The notes under the pieces are model-generated. The model saw only the letters and a list, made by a program, of their open reading frames with translations. It was not told where the DNA came from and ran no database searches. A stretch of DNA of 31,742 nt. It comes from an uncultured Ruminococcus sp. Lineage in GTDB: Bacteria > Bacillota_A > Clostridia > Oscillospirales > Acutalibacteraceae. The DNA lies in the NCBI GenBank assembly GCA_902798605.1, contig CADBXH010000017.1:1-31742 (forward strand). Reading direction: 5' to 3'. This document shows, one piece after another, positions 15,741 through 24,927 of this stretch. Both the position numbers and the translations under genes were made by a program. Position 1 is the first letter of the stretch; every line of letters begins with the position of its first letter.

Positions 15741-17209
15741 TGAACAATCCGTTTGGATTTATGGAATACGCGCGGCAGGACGCGCCTGCCGACAGCGTGT
15801 ATGAGCGTATCAAAAACTTCAACGAGTTCCACACTCCGCTCTCCGAGCGTGAACAGAAAAAACAGGGTGAGCGCTGTATGCACTGCGGCGTACCGTTTTG
15901 CCAGTCTGGACTCAAAATAAACGGAATGATCTCGGGCTGTCCGCTCAACAATTTAATTCCCGAGTGGAATTATCTTGTGAGCTTGGGGGCTTGGAAAAGA
16001 GCTTATCAAAGGCTTAATATCACCAATCCGTTCCCCGAGTTTACATCCCGCGTTTGTCCGGCATTGTGCGAAAAAGCCTGCACCTGCGGAGCTAACGGCG
16101 ACGCTGTCACAGTAAGAGCCAACGAATACAGCATAATCGAAAAGGCATATGCAGAGGGCTGGGCAAAGCCCGAGCCGCCTAAGGTACGCACGGGCAAGCG
16201 CGTTGCAGTCATTGGATCGGGACCCTCGGGACTGGCTGCCGCTGATCTGCTCAACCGCAGAGGTCACAGCGTAACTGTTTACGAAAGGTCAGACCGTATC
16301 GGCGGATTGCTGATGTACGGCATCCCGAATATGAAGCTCGAAAAGCAGATAATTGAGCGCAAGCTTGATATTATGAGCGAGGAAGGCGTTGTCTTTGTTC
16401 CGAATACGAATGTCGGCAAAGATATTTCTGCAAAAGAATTATTATCGCAGTTCGACAGCGTTATTCTCGCCTGCGGAGCTTCAAATCCGCGCGATATAAA
16501 TGTAAGCGGCCGCGAGGCTAAGGGCATATATTTTGCCGTTGATTTTCTGAAATCGACAACAAAGGCTCTGCTCGATAACGGCTTGCAGGACGGCACATAC
16601 ATCTCCGCCAAGGACAAGGATGTTATCGTTATCGGCGGCGGCGACACAGGCAACGACTGCGTCGGCACCTGCGTCCGACACGGCGCAAAGAGCATCACAC
16701 AGCTTGAGATGATGCCTAAGCTCCCCGATGAGAGGCGTGATGATAACCCGTGGCCGGAGTGGCCGAGGATAAGCAAGACCGACTACGGTCAGGAAGAAGC
16801 GGCGGCTGTTTTCGGCAGCGACCCGAGAGTATATCAAACGACCGTAAAGGAGTTTTTGACCGATAAAAACGGCGACCTTCGCGGCGCTGTTCTTGTTAAG
16901 CTCGAACGCGGAAAGGACGGCAGGATGACTCCTGTTGAAGGCAGCGAATCTGAGGTCAAGGCTCAGCTCGTTTTGATTGCAGCTGGCTTCCTTGGCAGCG
17001 AGAGCTACGTTACAAATGCCTTCGGCGTAAATACCGACAACCGTTCAAACGTCAAAACAGAGCAAAACTCTCACCGCACGAATGTCGAGAACGTCTATAC
17101 CGCAGGCGATATGCACAGCGGTCAGTCGCTCGTAGTCCGCGCGATACGCGAGGGCGTCGACTGCGCAAGAGAAGTTGACACAGATCTTATGGGCTACAGT
17201 AACCTTTGA
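15740..17209 (+). CDS. gltD: Glutamate synthase, small (beta) subunit, NADPH dependent
   Basis: 489 aa. It takes electrons from NAD(P)H through FAD and iron-sulfur clusters to GltB. The N-terminus has cysteines for two 4Fe-4S clusters (Cys46, 49, 54, 67 and Cys106, 110, 114, 116). The FAD site is VAVIGSGPSGLAAADL (about 155-170) with ERSDRIGGLL following. A second Rossmann motif, VIVIGGGDTGNDC, lies near 295 for the pyridine nucleotide. The C-terminus has YTAGDMHSGQSLVVRAI, the second FAD motif. It starts by a TGATG overlap with gltB, with AAAGGAGG upstream inside gltB, and is followed by a strong terminator. Confidence 0.97.
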   Translation: MNNPFGFMEYARQDAPADSVYERIKNFNEFHTPLSEREQKKQGERCMHCGVPFCQSGLKINGMISGCPLNNLIPEWNYLVSLGAWKRAYQRLNITNPFPEFTSRVCPALCEKACTCGANGDAVTVRANEYSIIEKAYAEGWAKPEPPKVRTGKRVAVIGSGPSGLAAADLLNRRGHSVTVYERSDRIGGLLMYGIPNMKLEKQIIERKLDIMSEEGVVFVPNTNVGKDISAKELLSQFDSVILACGASNPRDINVSGREAKGIYFAVDFLKSTTKALLDNGLQDGTYISAKDKDVIVIGGGDTGNDCVGTCVRHGAKSITQLEMMPKLPDERRDDNPWPEWPRISKTDYGQEEAAAVFGSDPRVYQTTVKEFLTDKNGDLRGAVLVKLERGKDGRMTPVEGSESEVKAQLVLIAAGFLGSESYVTNAFGVNTDNRSNVKTEQNSHRTNVENVYTAGDMHSGQSLVVRAIREGVDCAREVDTDLMGYSNL

Positions 17210-17223
17210 TTAGTTGAAAACTG

Positions 17224-17263
17224 AAAACGGCAGATGTACCTATGTGGTGCATCTGCCGTTTTC
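17224..17263 (+). terminator. gltBD terminator
   Basis: AAAACGGCAGATG pairs with CATCTGCCGTTTT across a 13-nt loop, 15 nt after the gltD stop. The right arm supplies the T-run (TTTTCCTT). Confidence 0.85.
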
Positions 17264-17344
17264 CTTATTAGTATTCCTGCTGATTATTTGTCCGGCCTGA
17301 CGAAAAATATTCCGCGCAATCCGCACACCTGAATTATGCGGTAT

Positions 17345-17384
17345 TGCCTTAATTATATGTGATAATTATTGCCAGAGGCGGTCG
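17345..17384 (-). repeat. Degenerate GGCAATAATT hairpin element
   Basis: The segment AATTATTGCC followed by AGAGGCGGTCGTTTATTTT closely matches the right half of the element at 25928-25975, and in both places it touches the stop codon of a minus-strand gene. The left arm has decayed here, so its terminator function is uncertain. Confidence 0.45.
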
Positions 17385-17385
17385 T

Positions 17386-18981
17386 TTATTTTTTCATACA
17401 GCTGTTTATCCACTCAATAAGGTTAGTTGTGCTGTCGCCGTTATCTCGCTCGGCGAGGTCGTGGTTGCGTCCCCAGATGGTTTCAAAATCAACGCTCTCA
17501 ACGCCGTCGTAAGATTCAAGCGCGAGGTCGATGTTTATCTCGGTAGTTACTGAGTTGGTGTCCTGCTCGATTCCCGAACGGATGCGCCAGTGTTTGGCGA
17601 CGTTTGCAGTGCCATAGCCCTCGCGGCTCTCCATCAGGAAGTAGAGCGGCGAATACATATTCACCCTCTGCTCAACAGTATAGCCGAGCGCGTCTTTCTT
17701 TGCGAGGTCGGTTTTGTAATCGGCGGCGTACGGGCTGTTGAGCTCGGTCAGAACGTCGGCGAGTATCTTGTCAAAGTGTGCGCGCTTGCCGTCGCCGTAA
17801 CCGAACAGGTTGTTCTGTCCGTCGGGCTGGTCAAAGCCGGTTATCAAATTCTTAGCATGCTTGCACTCCTTTGCAAAATCGGCGATACTTGTGATCGTCG
17901 CCGTGTTCGTTGCTTTGTCGTAATTAATCCACTTTTTGTCGCTGTTCATACTGTCGACATATTCCTGCGCCGCCTTGGGGTCGGACATATCGGCGAGGAA
18001 ATTGTTAAGCGAGCGTTCGATCTCGCTCTTGACATATTCATAGTAGCTGCCGGCCTGATAGATTCCCTCTTTGGACTCCGTAAGCGTCAGCTCCTTGCCG
18101 TCTTTATCGGTAAAGCCCGCGCTGTTTACGTATTTGGCAAAGGCTTGGGCGAGCTTGTCGGACAAAGCGTTTTCTTCCTTGCTCCTGCCCGTGCGGGTAC
18201 AGCCCATCATCCACTCATACTCGGCGTTGCCGGTGTCTACGCTTGTGACGGGGCACCATGACGCCGAGCCGAAAACAGAGTCCGAAACGCCCTTTACCGC
18301 GCCGATCTTTTCAAGGTACGGGTCGTACATTTTGCTGTCGCCCGAAGCTCCGAGCAAAACCGACTGCGCTCCGCCGCCGCTCATACCGAAGGTGAATATT
18401 TTTTCGGCATCTCCGGCATTTACGTCATCGCAGTATCTGAGGTAGCGCACAGCCGCCTTTAGGTCGGTTACTCCCGACGGCGCGCCCTCGTCTATTCCGC
18501 GGCAGCCGGGGTAAACATATATCATTCCATCGCCTGTGAACTCCCCTACGCGGTTCATACCCATTTTCATATCGACCGTATCATTGGTCACCGCCTCGGC
18601 GGCGTAATATCCGGTCGTATCAACATACATCGCTATCGGCGCGTCGGACGCGGTGTAGCCGTTGACCTTCGCGCTGTTGTTTAGCTTGCAGGTGTATGTT
18701 CCGTCGGCGTTCTTTGTCGCGTCCATATAGGCGGCGGGAACAAAGTACGCGAGTTTTTCGTATTTTTCATCGGCGGGAGTCTCGCAGTAAGGGATTCCGA
18801 TTTGATAGTACAGCTTGTTCTCCTCGCTGTAACGCCACTTGGTCATATCCGTCTTTGGCAAATCAGTAACGGGCTCAGGCGCAGTTGTTTCCTCTGTATT
18901 ACTGCTGCCGGTATCGCCGCAGGCGGCAAACAGGACAGCGATCATTATGATAGCTAAAGCGAATGATAATACTCTTTTCAT
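17386..18981 (-). CDS. Alpha/beta-hydrolase lipoprotein, tannase or feruloyl-esterase-like
   Basis: 531 aa. Lipoprotein signal with lipobox FAAC (Cys21), then a Ser/Thr/Pro linker. The nucleophile elbow is GMSGGGAQS (Ser201). Candidate acid and base are Asp474 in RIRSGIEQDT and His507 in GRNHDLAE. A large insertion between (about 250-400, helical) fits the lid domain of bacterial tannases and related esterases. The predicted role is hydrolysis of aromatic or acyl esters at the cell surface, for example gallate or hydroxycinnamate esters of plant material. The family assignment rests on motif order and size and is moderately sure; the hydrolase fold is sure. The ribosome site is AAGAGG. It lies 17 nt downstream of the broken esterase on the same strand. 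Confidence 0.8.
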   Translation of the reverse strand: MKRVLSFALAIIMIAVLFAACGDTGSSNTEETTAPEPVTDLPKTDMTKWRYSEENKLYYQIGIPYCETPADEKYEKLAYFVPAAYMDATKNADGTYTCKLNNSAKVNGYTASDAPIAMYVDTTGYYAAEAVTNDTVDMKMGMNRVGEFTGDGMIYVYPGCRGIDEGAPSGVTDLKAAVRYLRYCDDVNAGDAEKIFTFGMSGGGAQSVLLGASGDSKMYDPYLEKIGAVKGVSDSVFGSASWCPVTSVDTGNAEYEWMMGCTRTGRSKEENALSDKLAQAFAKYVNSAGFTDKDGKELTLTESKEGIYQAGSYYEYVKSEIERSLNNFLADMSDPKAAQEYVDSMNSDKKWINYDKATNTATITSIADFAKECKHAKNLITGFDQPDGQNNLFGYGDGKRAHFDKILADVLTELNSPYAADYKTDLAKKDALGYTVEQRVNMYSPLYFLMESREGYGTANVAKHWRIRSGIEQDTNSVTTEINIDLALESYDGVESVDFETIWGRNHDLAERDNGDSTTNLIEWINSCMKK

Positions 18982-18997
18982 ATTTTTACCTCTTGGC

Positions 18998-19682
18998 TCA
19001 AAACTCTTCTCTGCGAGTCAAAAATGTATACAGGAAATCCTTGAAGATCAGCGCCCACGCGCTTTCGTGATGCGGCTGATCAAAAAGGATGACTTCATTC
19101 AAAAGCTCTGAAGGATAAAACTCCGTGATCGCGTCATATACCGCTTGCGTGCTCTCGTATATCTCCTTTTCCATCTTGTCCGGACATACAGAACATATCG
19201 GGATGACTGAGTGCGGTATAATACGCCTGCAAGCCTCCCGAGGAGCTGCCGCAGAAAGCCGCGGCGTTCCTGCCCTTTTTAACGGGAAAACGGTTCTCGA
19301 CCTCTGGTATAACGGTATTAATCACAAAATCATCGAACAGCTCACCTTCGGCTTTGATCTGTTTTCTGATATTTTCCGGCATTTCATCGGGAAACTGAAA
19401 CGCGCCAATGCTTTTCGGCGTAAGCTCCTTTGCTCTTTGAAGGGGGCTTTCATCGTTATGGATACCGACGATGATCGCTTTGCCGACTTCCCCGATCGTT
19501 TCGCGGGTGTACCAGCAACCATACTGCCCTTGGTTGTTATCATCAAACAGATTTTGTCCGTCCGTCATATATATAACGGGCAGCCTTTCGGCTTCTTCGT
19601 GCTCGGGGATATAAACGCGCACCTTCCTGTTCCGTCCCGTATAGTATGGCAGACTGAGCTCAAAAAGTTCTTCCTTGATCAT
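18998..19682 (-). pseudogene. Esterase (esterase D / Fes-like alpha/beta hydrolase) with internal deletion and frameshift
   Basis: The first 158 codons are a normal cytoplasmic esterase: YMTDGQNLFD, then the nucleophile elbow FCGSSSGGLQA. After SHPDMFCMSG the frame runs into a stop at 19134. In another frame, overlapping from about 19168 down to 18998, the expected C-terminus appears: KMEKEIYESTQAVYDAI and then FDQPHHESAWALIF, carrying the catalytic histidine and final helix. About 50 codons that carry the catalytic acid in relatives (LSP...FYCGNG, compare 21391-22596) are missing between. So this is a disrupted gene with an internal deletion, not two genes. It may yield a 182-aa inactive product. 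Confidence 0.75.
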
Positions 19683-19708
19683 CTTGATTTCTCCTTTTTA
19701 TGTTAATA

Positions 19709-21364
19709 CTATTTGCCATCCGAAGCCAAAATTGCTTTTATCGGGTAGTTGTCAAATGTAAATGTATTTTCTTTGATCTCTATTTTGGGGAGAGCGCTAT
19801 CGGAGGCGAAAGTCTCTGTGCACTGCTGATACGCCCTTTTTAGCAGGCTGTCCTTTGCTTCTGTCATATCGCTCCACTTGCCGTCCTTATACAAAAAGCT
19901 CTCGCCCTCATTGACGATACCTTTCACTGTCATTTTATCATAAAACTCTGTGCTGTACGGGAACACCTCGGCGTATTTTTCGCCGCGCTTCATCGTGAGG
20001 ACGACAGAGTATTTATCTCCCTCTTTTAAGTCGTATTCCTTTTTAAGATCAATGATATGTGAGCCGGCGTATTTATGAGAATGAGCGCCCTTTTCCAAAA
20101 GCGTACCCGATGAGGGGTCGTTTTTATCTACGTCTTTATAGATCTCGTAGCTCACTTCCGCGTCGGGATAGCTTGTTCTGTATTCGATCTGATACAGTTT
20201 TTCGTCCTCTTCGGCGTCAAAGATGTTCGCCGTTTTGGTTTCTTCATCATATTCCGTTGTGCCGTACCACTGTGTCATCATAAGATCGTACTGGTCGTAA
20301 TTCCGCTCGGTATGCTTCGCGGTTTTATTACTGTCAAAAACATAGCTCATCGGGGAGCAAATGCTGTGGTCGTAATAGGACAGATGAATAAATCCGTCCT
20401 CCTCGCTGTCACCTATCCCCCAGCTGTTTTTGATGATAAGCGCGCCGTTACCGGGCGGCAGGCTGCCCCTTGTGATCTTACCGTTTTCGTCCCTTTCGAC
20501 AAAGTTCTCCTTTGGATAATCGTCATCGTAACCAACAACGGTAACAGCGTGGTCGGCGTTGTCATCGCCGTCATAATAGCCTGCGAGGTTAGCGTGAATA
20601 AAGCCCGAATTTGAGACATTCATCGCAAGCGACACGCCGTGGCCCTGATACAACTCCGCCTTGATCGCGTTTATACCGTCCTCGTTGAATTTATACTTGC
20701 CGTTCTCATCAGTTGAAGAAGGAGACGGAAGTATGTTGCTGCTCCTGAACAGCGCCGATACCGGCGCGTTGCGGTACTCGGCATTGAGAGGCAGCTCCCA
20801 GCCGACCGATGAATCGCCATTATATGCGTACGGCTTCTCGTCCTTTACGCTCACGCTCTCATCGACCGGGCCGAAGCCCGAGCCGAACAGATTAGCCGTA
20901 TGAACATATGGTCCGCCTATATCATAAGCGGTCGTCTCGTCCGACTTATCAGCCTCCGAGAGGTCAAAGCCCTCGCCGACCTGAGAAGCGCGCACCTTGC
21001 CCTTTGCAACGTCGTCCTTGGTCATTCCGTGGAACACATACCACACGATGTACTTCTCCGAAAAATCGACCTGCTCGTTTTTTTCGCCCGCGGGAACGCC
21101 CATATCATTGGCGTAAAGATAAGCGATCTCGGCAGAGCCCGCCAGAGAAAACGACCAGCAGTCGCCCCACTTCTGGCTTTTTACGGGTGTGACGTAGTTT
21201 TTGCCGTCGGCGTTTCTCAAATTAAATTTGGACGGCAGGTCATTTATATCTATTTCTTTTTCGTCAACGACCTCGCTGTCGGGATCTGTACAACCCGTCA
21301 ACAACGCTGACACTGACGCTGTCAAAACGACTGCGCTCATAAAAACAGCTAATAACTTTTTCAT
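19709..21364 (-). CDS. Papain-like (C1) cysteine protease lipoprotein
   Basis: 551 aa. Lipobox LLTGC (Cys25). The catalytic domain begins soon after: LPSKFNLRNADGKNYVTPVK, then oxyanion Gln64 and nucleophile Cys69 in SQKWGDCWSFS, His272 in NADHAVTVVGYD, and Asn313 in IIKNSWG. There is no long propeptide. The C-terminal 190 residues (about 360-551) are a beta-rich domain with no catalytic motif, including YRTSYPDAEVSYEIYKD, similar in feel to lectin-like or accessory domains of Clostridia C1 proteases. It is expected to cleave proteins or peptides at the cell surface. It stands in the same-strand run of exported hydrolases. Confidence 0.92.
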   Translation of the reverse strand: MKKLLAVFMSAVVLTASVSALLTGCTDPDSEVVDEKEIDINDLPSKFNLRNADGKNYVTPVKSQKWGDCWSFSLAGSAEIAYLYANDMGVPAGEKNEQVDFSEKYIVWYVFHGMTKDDVAKGKVRASQVGEGFDLSEADKSDETTAYDIGGPYVHTANLFGSGFGPVDESVSVKDEKPYAYNGDSSVGWELPLNAEYRNAPVSALFRSSNILPSPSSTDENGKYKFNEDGINAIKAELYQGHGVSLAMNVSNSGFIHANLAGYYDGDDNADHAVTVVGYDDDYPKENFVERDENGKITRGSLPPGNGALIIKNSWGIGDSEEDGFIHLSYYDHSICSPMSYVFDSNKTAKHTERNYDQYDLMMTQWYGTTEYDEETKTANIFDAEEDEKLYQIEYRTSYPDAEVSYEIYKDVDKNDPSSGTLLEKGAHSHKYAGSHIIDLKKEYDLKEGDKYSVVLTMKRGEKYAEVFPYSTEFYDKMTVKGIVNEGESFLYKDGKWSDMTEAKDSLLKRAYQQCTETFASDSALPKIEIKENTFTFDNYPIKAILASDGK

Positions 21365-21390
21365 TTATTCCATGCCTATATTCTTTATTA

Positions 21391-22596
21391 TTAGTTCTGA
21401 TAAACCATAGCATCTAAAAATTCGGAAAAAATACTGCGCCAAAATGACACCTCGTGACCGCCTATCTCGGCGCGGTGATACGTAAATCTATCCTCGGGAT
21501 ACCCCATATCTTTTATCCGCGCCACCATCTCATCGGCCGTATCACCGTTGTCTTCCTCTCCGTTGCCGCAATAAAAATAGAGAAACGGAGATTTCTCATC
21601 AAAGCTCTTTTTACCGAGATATTTACGCCATACGTCATCATTATACAGCATAAAAGAAGGCGAAAGAACGCCTGCCGTACCGAAAAGCTCGGGGTGCTCC
21701 ATAGTGATATAGAAAGCTTCAAGCCCTCCGAGAGATTTGCCGGCGATAGAGGTGTGCTGCGCATCGGTATAAACATTGTAATGCTTCTGAACATAAGGAA
21801 CCACGGTGTCTGCTATAAAAGCGGAGAGCAGAGTACCGAATTTTTTCGTATCCTCCTTGTAGGCGAGATCGCCTAAGTCGGGAACCATCTCATCCAAGCG
21901 GCTGTACCGGCGTTTTGCGTCACCAAAGGTATCAATAGCCACCACGATAGCCTTATAACCGGTCGCAGCCGTCATACTTTGAACCTGTACGTCCGCGTGC
22001 TCGCTGTTGAGAAGCGTCTCTCCGGAAAAGCCCAGATAGATCATTTGCTGACCGTCAAGCAAATACACGGTAGCATACTTTTCACTTGATGACGGGTCGT
22101 AATCTTCAGGAGTCCAAATGTGCACTACCTTATCATAGCCGTTGAAATTCAAGGTCACATCATCATACATATCGTTTTTGTAAACGAAGGTATCAGCCGG
22201 AACAAAACTGTTATTATTACGGCTTTTATACGGATCATCGGCGCCGTAAGCAAACGGCAAAAAACCGTGTTCTGTGTTGTACCATCCGCTGACGCATTTG
22301 TTGAAGGCGACTTTAGTGGTTTCGATCCCTTCATAACTGAATTGTACCGTATCATATAAAGAAGTATCGCCCTTGCAGGAATAGGTATAGCCGTCTTCAT
22401 CCTCGTCGACCGCGTTCATTTTGATTTCTTTAGTATCTTTACTGTTATTGTTATAAAAAACGGCGGTGACCTCATTATGCTTTTCGATATCTTTGAAATA
22501 AACAGTATGGAGGTTTTCGTCCCCGTTTGTCCCGCACGATGCAAACAGCATTATCAAGATCACTGCCGCAAGTATTATCGCTGTCAGTCTTTTCAT
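21391..22596 (-). CDS. Esterase lipoprotein (Fes/IroE/esterase D-type alpha/beta hydrolase)
   Basis: 401 aa from the ATG at 22596, where a lipoprotein signal starts (MKRLTAIILA, lipobox FASC, Cys21); a longer in-frame start at 22695 would overlap the upstream gene. An N-terminal Ig or CBM-like beta domain (about 28-125) precedes the hydrolase: VYLLDGQQMIY, nucleophile Ser288 in AGKSLGGLEAF, acid region FYCGNGEEDN, and His381 in GGHEVSFW. This architecture fits surface esterases acting on acylated glycans or siderophore-like esters; the true substrate is unknown. The start is 13 nt after the beta-lactamase-fold gene, so they are likely co-transcribed. The broken esterase at 18998-19682 has the same fold. 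Confidence 0.88.
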   Translation of the reverse strand: MKRLTAIILAAVILIMLFASCGTNGDENLHTVYFKDIEKHNEVTAVFYNNNSKDTKEIKMNAVDEDEDGYTYSCKGDTSLYDTVQFSYEGIETTKVAFNKCVSGWYNTEHGFLPFAYGADDPYKSRNNNSFVPADTFVYKNDMYDDVTLNFNGYDKVVHIWTPEDYDPSSSEKYATVYLLDGQQMIYLGFSGETLLNSEHADVQVQSMTAATGYKAIVVAIDTFGDAKRRYSRLDEMVPDLGDLAYKEDTKKFGTLLSAFIADTVVPYVQKHYNVYTDAQHTSIAGKSLGGLEAFYITMEHPELFGTAGVLSPSFMLYNDDVWRKYLGKKSFDEKSPFLYFYCGNGEEDNGDTADEMVARIKDMGYPEDRFTYHRAEIGGHEVSFWRSIFSEFLDAMVYQN

Positions 22597-22609
22597 TTTG
22601 TATCCCTGA

Positions 22610-23731
22610 TCATTCTCCATTAAAGATCGTATCGAGCACCGCCTGCGGCAGCTGCTGCACATACGACATTCCATGCCCATTGTTTGACATACCAAAAATA
22701 TAAATATCGCGCTCGGGGTTCATATAATCAATAGAACCGAAATGGGGAGCTATCTGACCCACATGGCCTACGCCGTCATAAGGCATATGCCAAAGTCCGT
22801 AGGAGTAATCCTCTGCACTGTATTGATTGATGTTCGTTGTCATTTGCTTGAACGATTCGGGCGAAACCACCTTTCCGCCGCTGAGTCCGTGCATCCACTT
22901 GTCCATATCCGCGGCGTTTGATACGATGTCGCCTGCGCCCTTTGCAAGACCCGGTTTAACGGTTTCGTCGAGCGGTTCCGCTTGTGAAAGCGCCGACGCC
23001 CACTCTGGGTTATCTGATATTTCTTCAACAAAGCCGGTGCGGGTCATCTCGAGCGGTTCAAAGAAATTTTTCCTGAGATATTCGTGATAAGGCACACCGC
23101 CCACTTGCTCAACTATATCTGCGAGCAGGAAGTAATTTGAGTTTGAATACTCATAGTCCCCGCCGGGCTCAAAATCGAGTTCCTGACTGAACAGCGCTTC
23201 CTTCATTTTTTTTGTATTTTCTGCTTCATTTGAACCAAGTGTAGACGGATCAAAAAGCTCCATATAATAGTTCGGGATTCCCGAGCTCATATTGAGCAGG
23301 TTTTTGATAGTTATTTTCTTGCCGTACTTGTAATCGGGATAATACTTATCAAGAGTATCGTCCACGCTGAGCTTGTTTTGCTCGCTGAGCTTCATAATAG
23401 CCGCGGCGCAAAACTGCTTTGACGTTGAGGCGATCGGCATAGAAGCGTCGATCGTCAGCGGTTTTCCGTTGTCGTCGTTACCGTCGACATACTGATAAAC
23501 CACATCGTCGCCCTTTGTGATCTGCACCACGCCCTTGAACTTCTCTTTTGCCAGAGTTTCGTCAAGCTTACTTTTGATGCCCGGCGCAATCGTTTCCTGT
23601 GTTTTCTCAGTTGTCTGCTCTTCGGTCGCAGAAGTATCGGATGCTTTTGATGATTCTTCTGAATTAGAGCCGCAGCCCGCGAACGCGGCGATCATAACCG
23701 CGCTCAATATTAATGCTAATAATTTTTTCAT
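22610..23731 (-). CDS. Beta-lactamase-fold serine hydrolase lipoprotein
   Basis: 373 aa. Lipobox FAGC (Cys20), then a Ser/Thr/Glu linker (22-48). Class C / PBP4-type motifs: S102-T-S-K105 (ASTSKQF), Y195-S-N197 (YEYSNSNYF) and H323-V-G325. This family contains carboxylesterases, D-Ala-D-Ala peptidases and peptide hydrolases; resistance to antibiotics should not be assumed. The company of esterases suggests an esterase or peptidase at the cell surface. It lies directly upstream of the esterase lipoprotein on the same strand. Confidence 0.9.
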   Translation of the reverse strand: MKKLLALILSAVMIAAFAGCGSNSEESSKASDTSATEEQTTEKTQETIAPGIKSKLDETLAKEKFKGVVQITKGDDVVYQYVDGNDDNGKPLTIDASMPIASTSKQFCAAAIMKLSEQNKLSVDDTLDKYYPDYKYGKKITIKNLLNMSSGIPNYYMELFDPSTLGSNEAENTKKMKEALFSQELDFEPGGDYEYSNSNYFLLADIVEQVGGVPYHEYLRKNFFEPLEMTRTGFVEEISDNPEWASALSQAEPLDETVKPGLAKGAGDIVSNAADMDKWMHGLSGGKVVSPESFKQMTTNINQYSAEDYSYGLWHMPYDGVGHVGQIAPHFGSIDYMNPERDIYIFGMSNNGHGMSYVQQLPQAVLDTIFNGE

Positions 23732-23747
23732 ACTGCAATTCCTCCTG

Positions 23748-24800
23748 TTATGCTAACTGACCCTCTACGGGGAAGCGATCTATCTTATTGACTGAGTACT
23801 TCTGGATAAAGGTTGCGTCGATGATATCCAAACCCTCTCCGTCCACATCGGCAGCCTTTGCATTAAAGCGGTTACAGTCTGATCCTGCAAGGAATCGCTG
23901 GATCGCAGCCGCATCAAGGATCGTTACCTCGCCGTCGCAGTCGGCGTCGCCGTAAAGGATAGCGACGTCGTTTGACCACTTGTACTCCGAACGGTTCATA
24001 CCGGAAACATCGTCATAAATAAACCCGCCCGTAAATACTGCGGTATAGTCGTCGGCACGGTTATACTCATCTATTGTCAGCTTATCTGTTTCAGCACTGC
24101 CGTCTGTAAAAGACACGGTATAGGTGTGCTTTGGATCAAGCTCGATACCGTGCTTGCCGAAATCGAAGTACCAAGTATCGGAATCTTCTTGTGTCATTCT
24201 TCCCTGCTCAATAACAAATACATTCTCGGTAACATCAATTATCTGACAGTACAGCCTGTCGATGGGCTCCCAAAATGTGCTTTTGTCAGCGTTGATCCTG
24301 ATTATATCCTTGCCGACATTAAACTCATAATCACCGATCCATTTGTACATATATTGAGGATTACTTGTAAAGGCTTCATCAGTGAAAAGCTCGGTGAAAA
24401 CGGCGGTGTAATCACGTGCGCTGTTGTAGTCTTCAATCAAAATCTGATATGTCTGTGCTTTTGCGGAATCAACAGCAAACAAAACGCTGTAGGTATGCTC
24501 GGGATCCAGCGTGATTGAGTGCGCGTCAAGATCATAGCTCCATGTGTCGGAATCGCCGTCTTGAGTCATTTCCGCTTTTTTACTCATCCACGATGTGAGC
24601 TGTTCGTCAGCGGTCATATCGTAGATCATACAGTAAAATTTCTGATAATCGCTGAACGTGTCGCTGTCGACATTTATTCTTATCACGTTTTGCCCTTCGG
24701 TCAACGCAACAGCACTGACACCCGAACCGAAACAGAGAACAGTGATCAGCATTGTAATTATAACAACGATAGACAAGCTTTTTGTAATGATTGATTTCAT
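23748..24800 (-). CDS. Secreted dockerin protein with two tandem beta domains
   Basis: About 350 aa. The start at 24800 is preferred because AAAGGA lies eight nt upstream; in-frame ATGs farther out have no site. Signal peptide at 1-30 (ending GVSA). Two homologous domains of about 115 residues follow (about 38-155 and 160-275): each opens IRIN.D...F, has DTWSYDL or DTWYFDF, LDPEHTYSV or LDPKHTYTV, and closes with YTAVFT...YKW. This duplicated domain is not recognised and could bind ligand. The C-terminus (about 281-350) is a type I dockerin: GDADCDGEVTILDAAAIQRF and ADVDGEGLDIIDATFIQKY. It should be displayed or docked through a cohesin. Confidence 0.85.
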   Translation of the reverse strand: MKSIITKSLSIVVIITMLITVLCFGSGVSAVALTEGQNVIRINVDSDTFSDYQKFYCMIYDMTADEQLTSWMSKKAEMTQDGDSDTWSYDLDAHSITLDPEHTYSVLFAVDSAKAQTYQILIEDYNSARDYTAVFTELFTDEAFTSNPQYMYKWIGDYEFNVGKDIIRINADKSTFWEPIDRLYCQIIDVTENVFVIEQGRMTQEDSDTWYFDFGKHGIELDPKHTYTVSFTDGSAETDKLTIDEYNRADDYTAVFTGGFIYDDVSGMNRSEYKWSNDVAILYGDADCDGEVTILDAAAIQRFLAGSDCNRFNAKAADVDGEGLDIIDATFIQKYSVNKIDRFPVEGQLA

Positions 24801-24927
24801 AAAAACCATCCTTTCCAATTAAATATTCGTTCTTCCTTATACATATATAATAAAACAGCTGCCTGACAAAATCAAGCAACTGTTTAATAAGTTAGTCAAC
24901 AGAAAAGATAATAATGCAACCGAACGT

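Noticed and set aside
22610..23731. Beta-lactamase resistance gene
   Set aside because: The fold is shared by esterases and peptidases; nothing here points to antibiotic hydrolysis.
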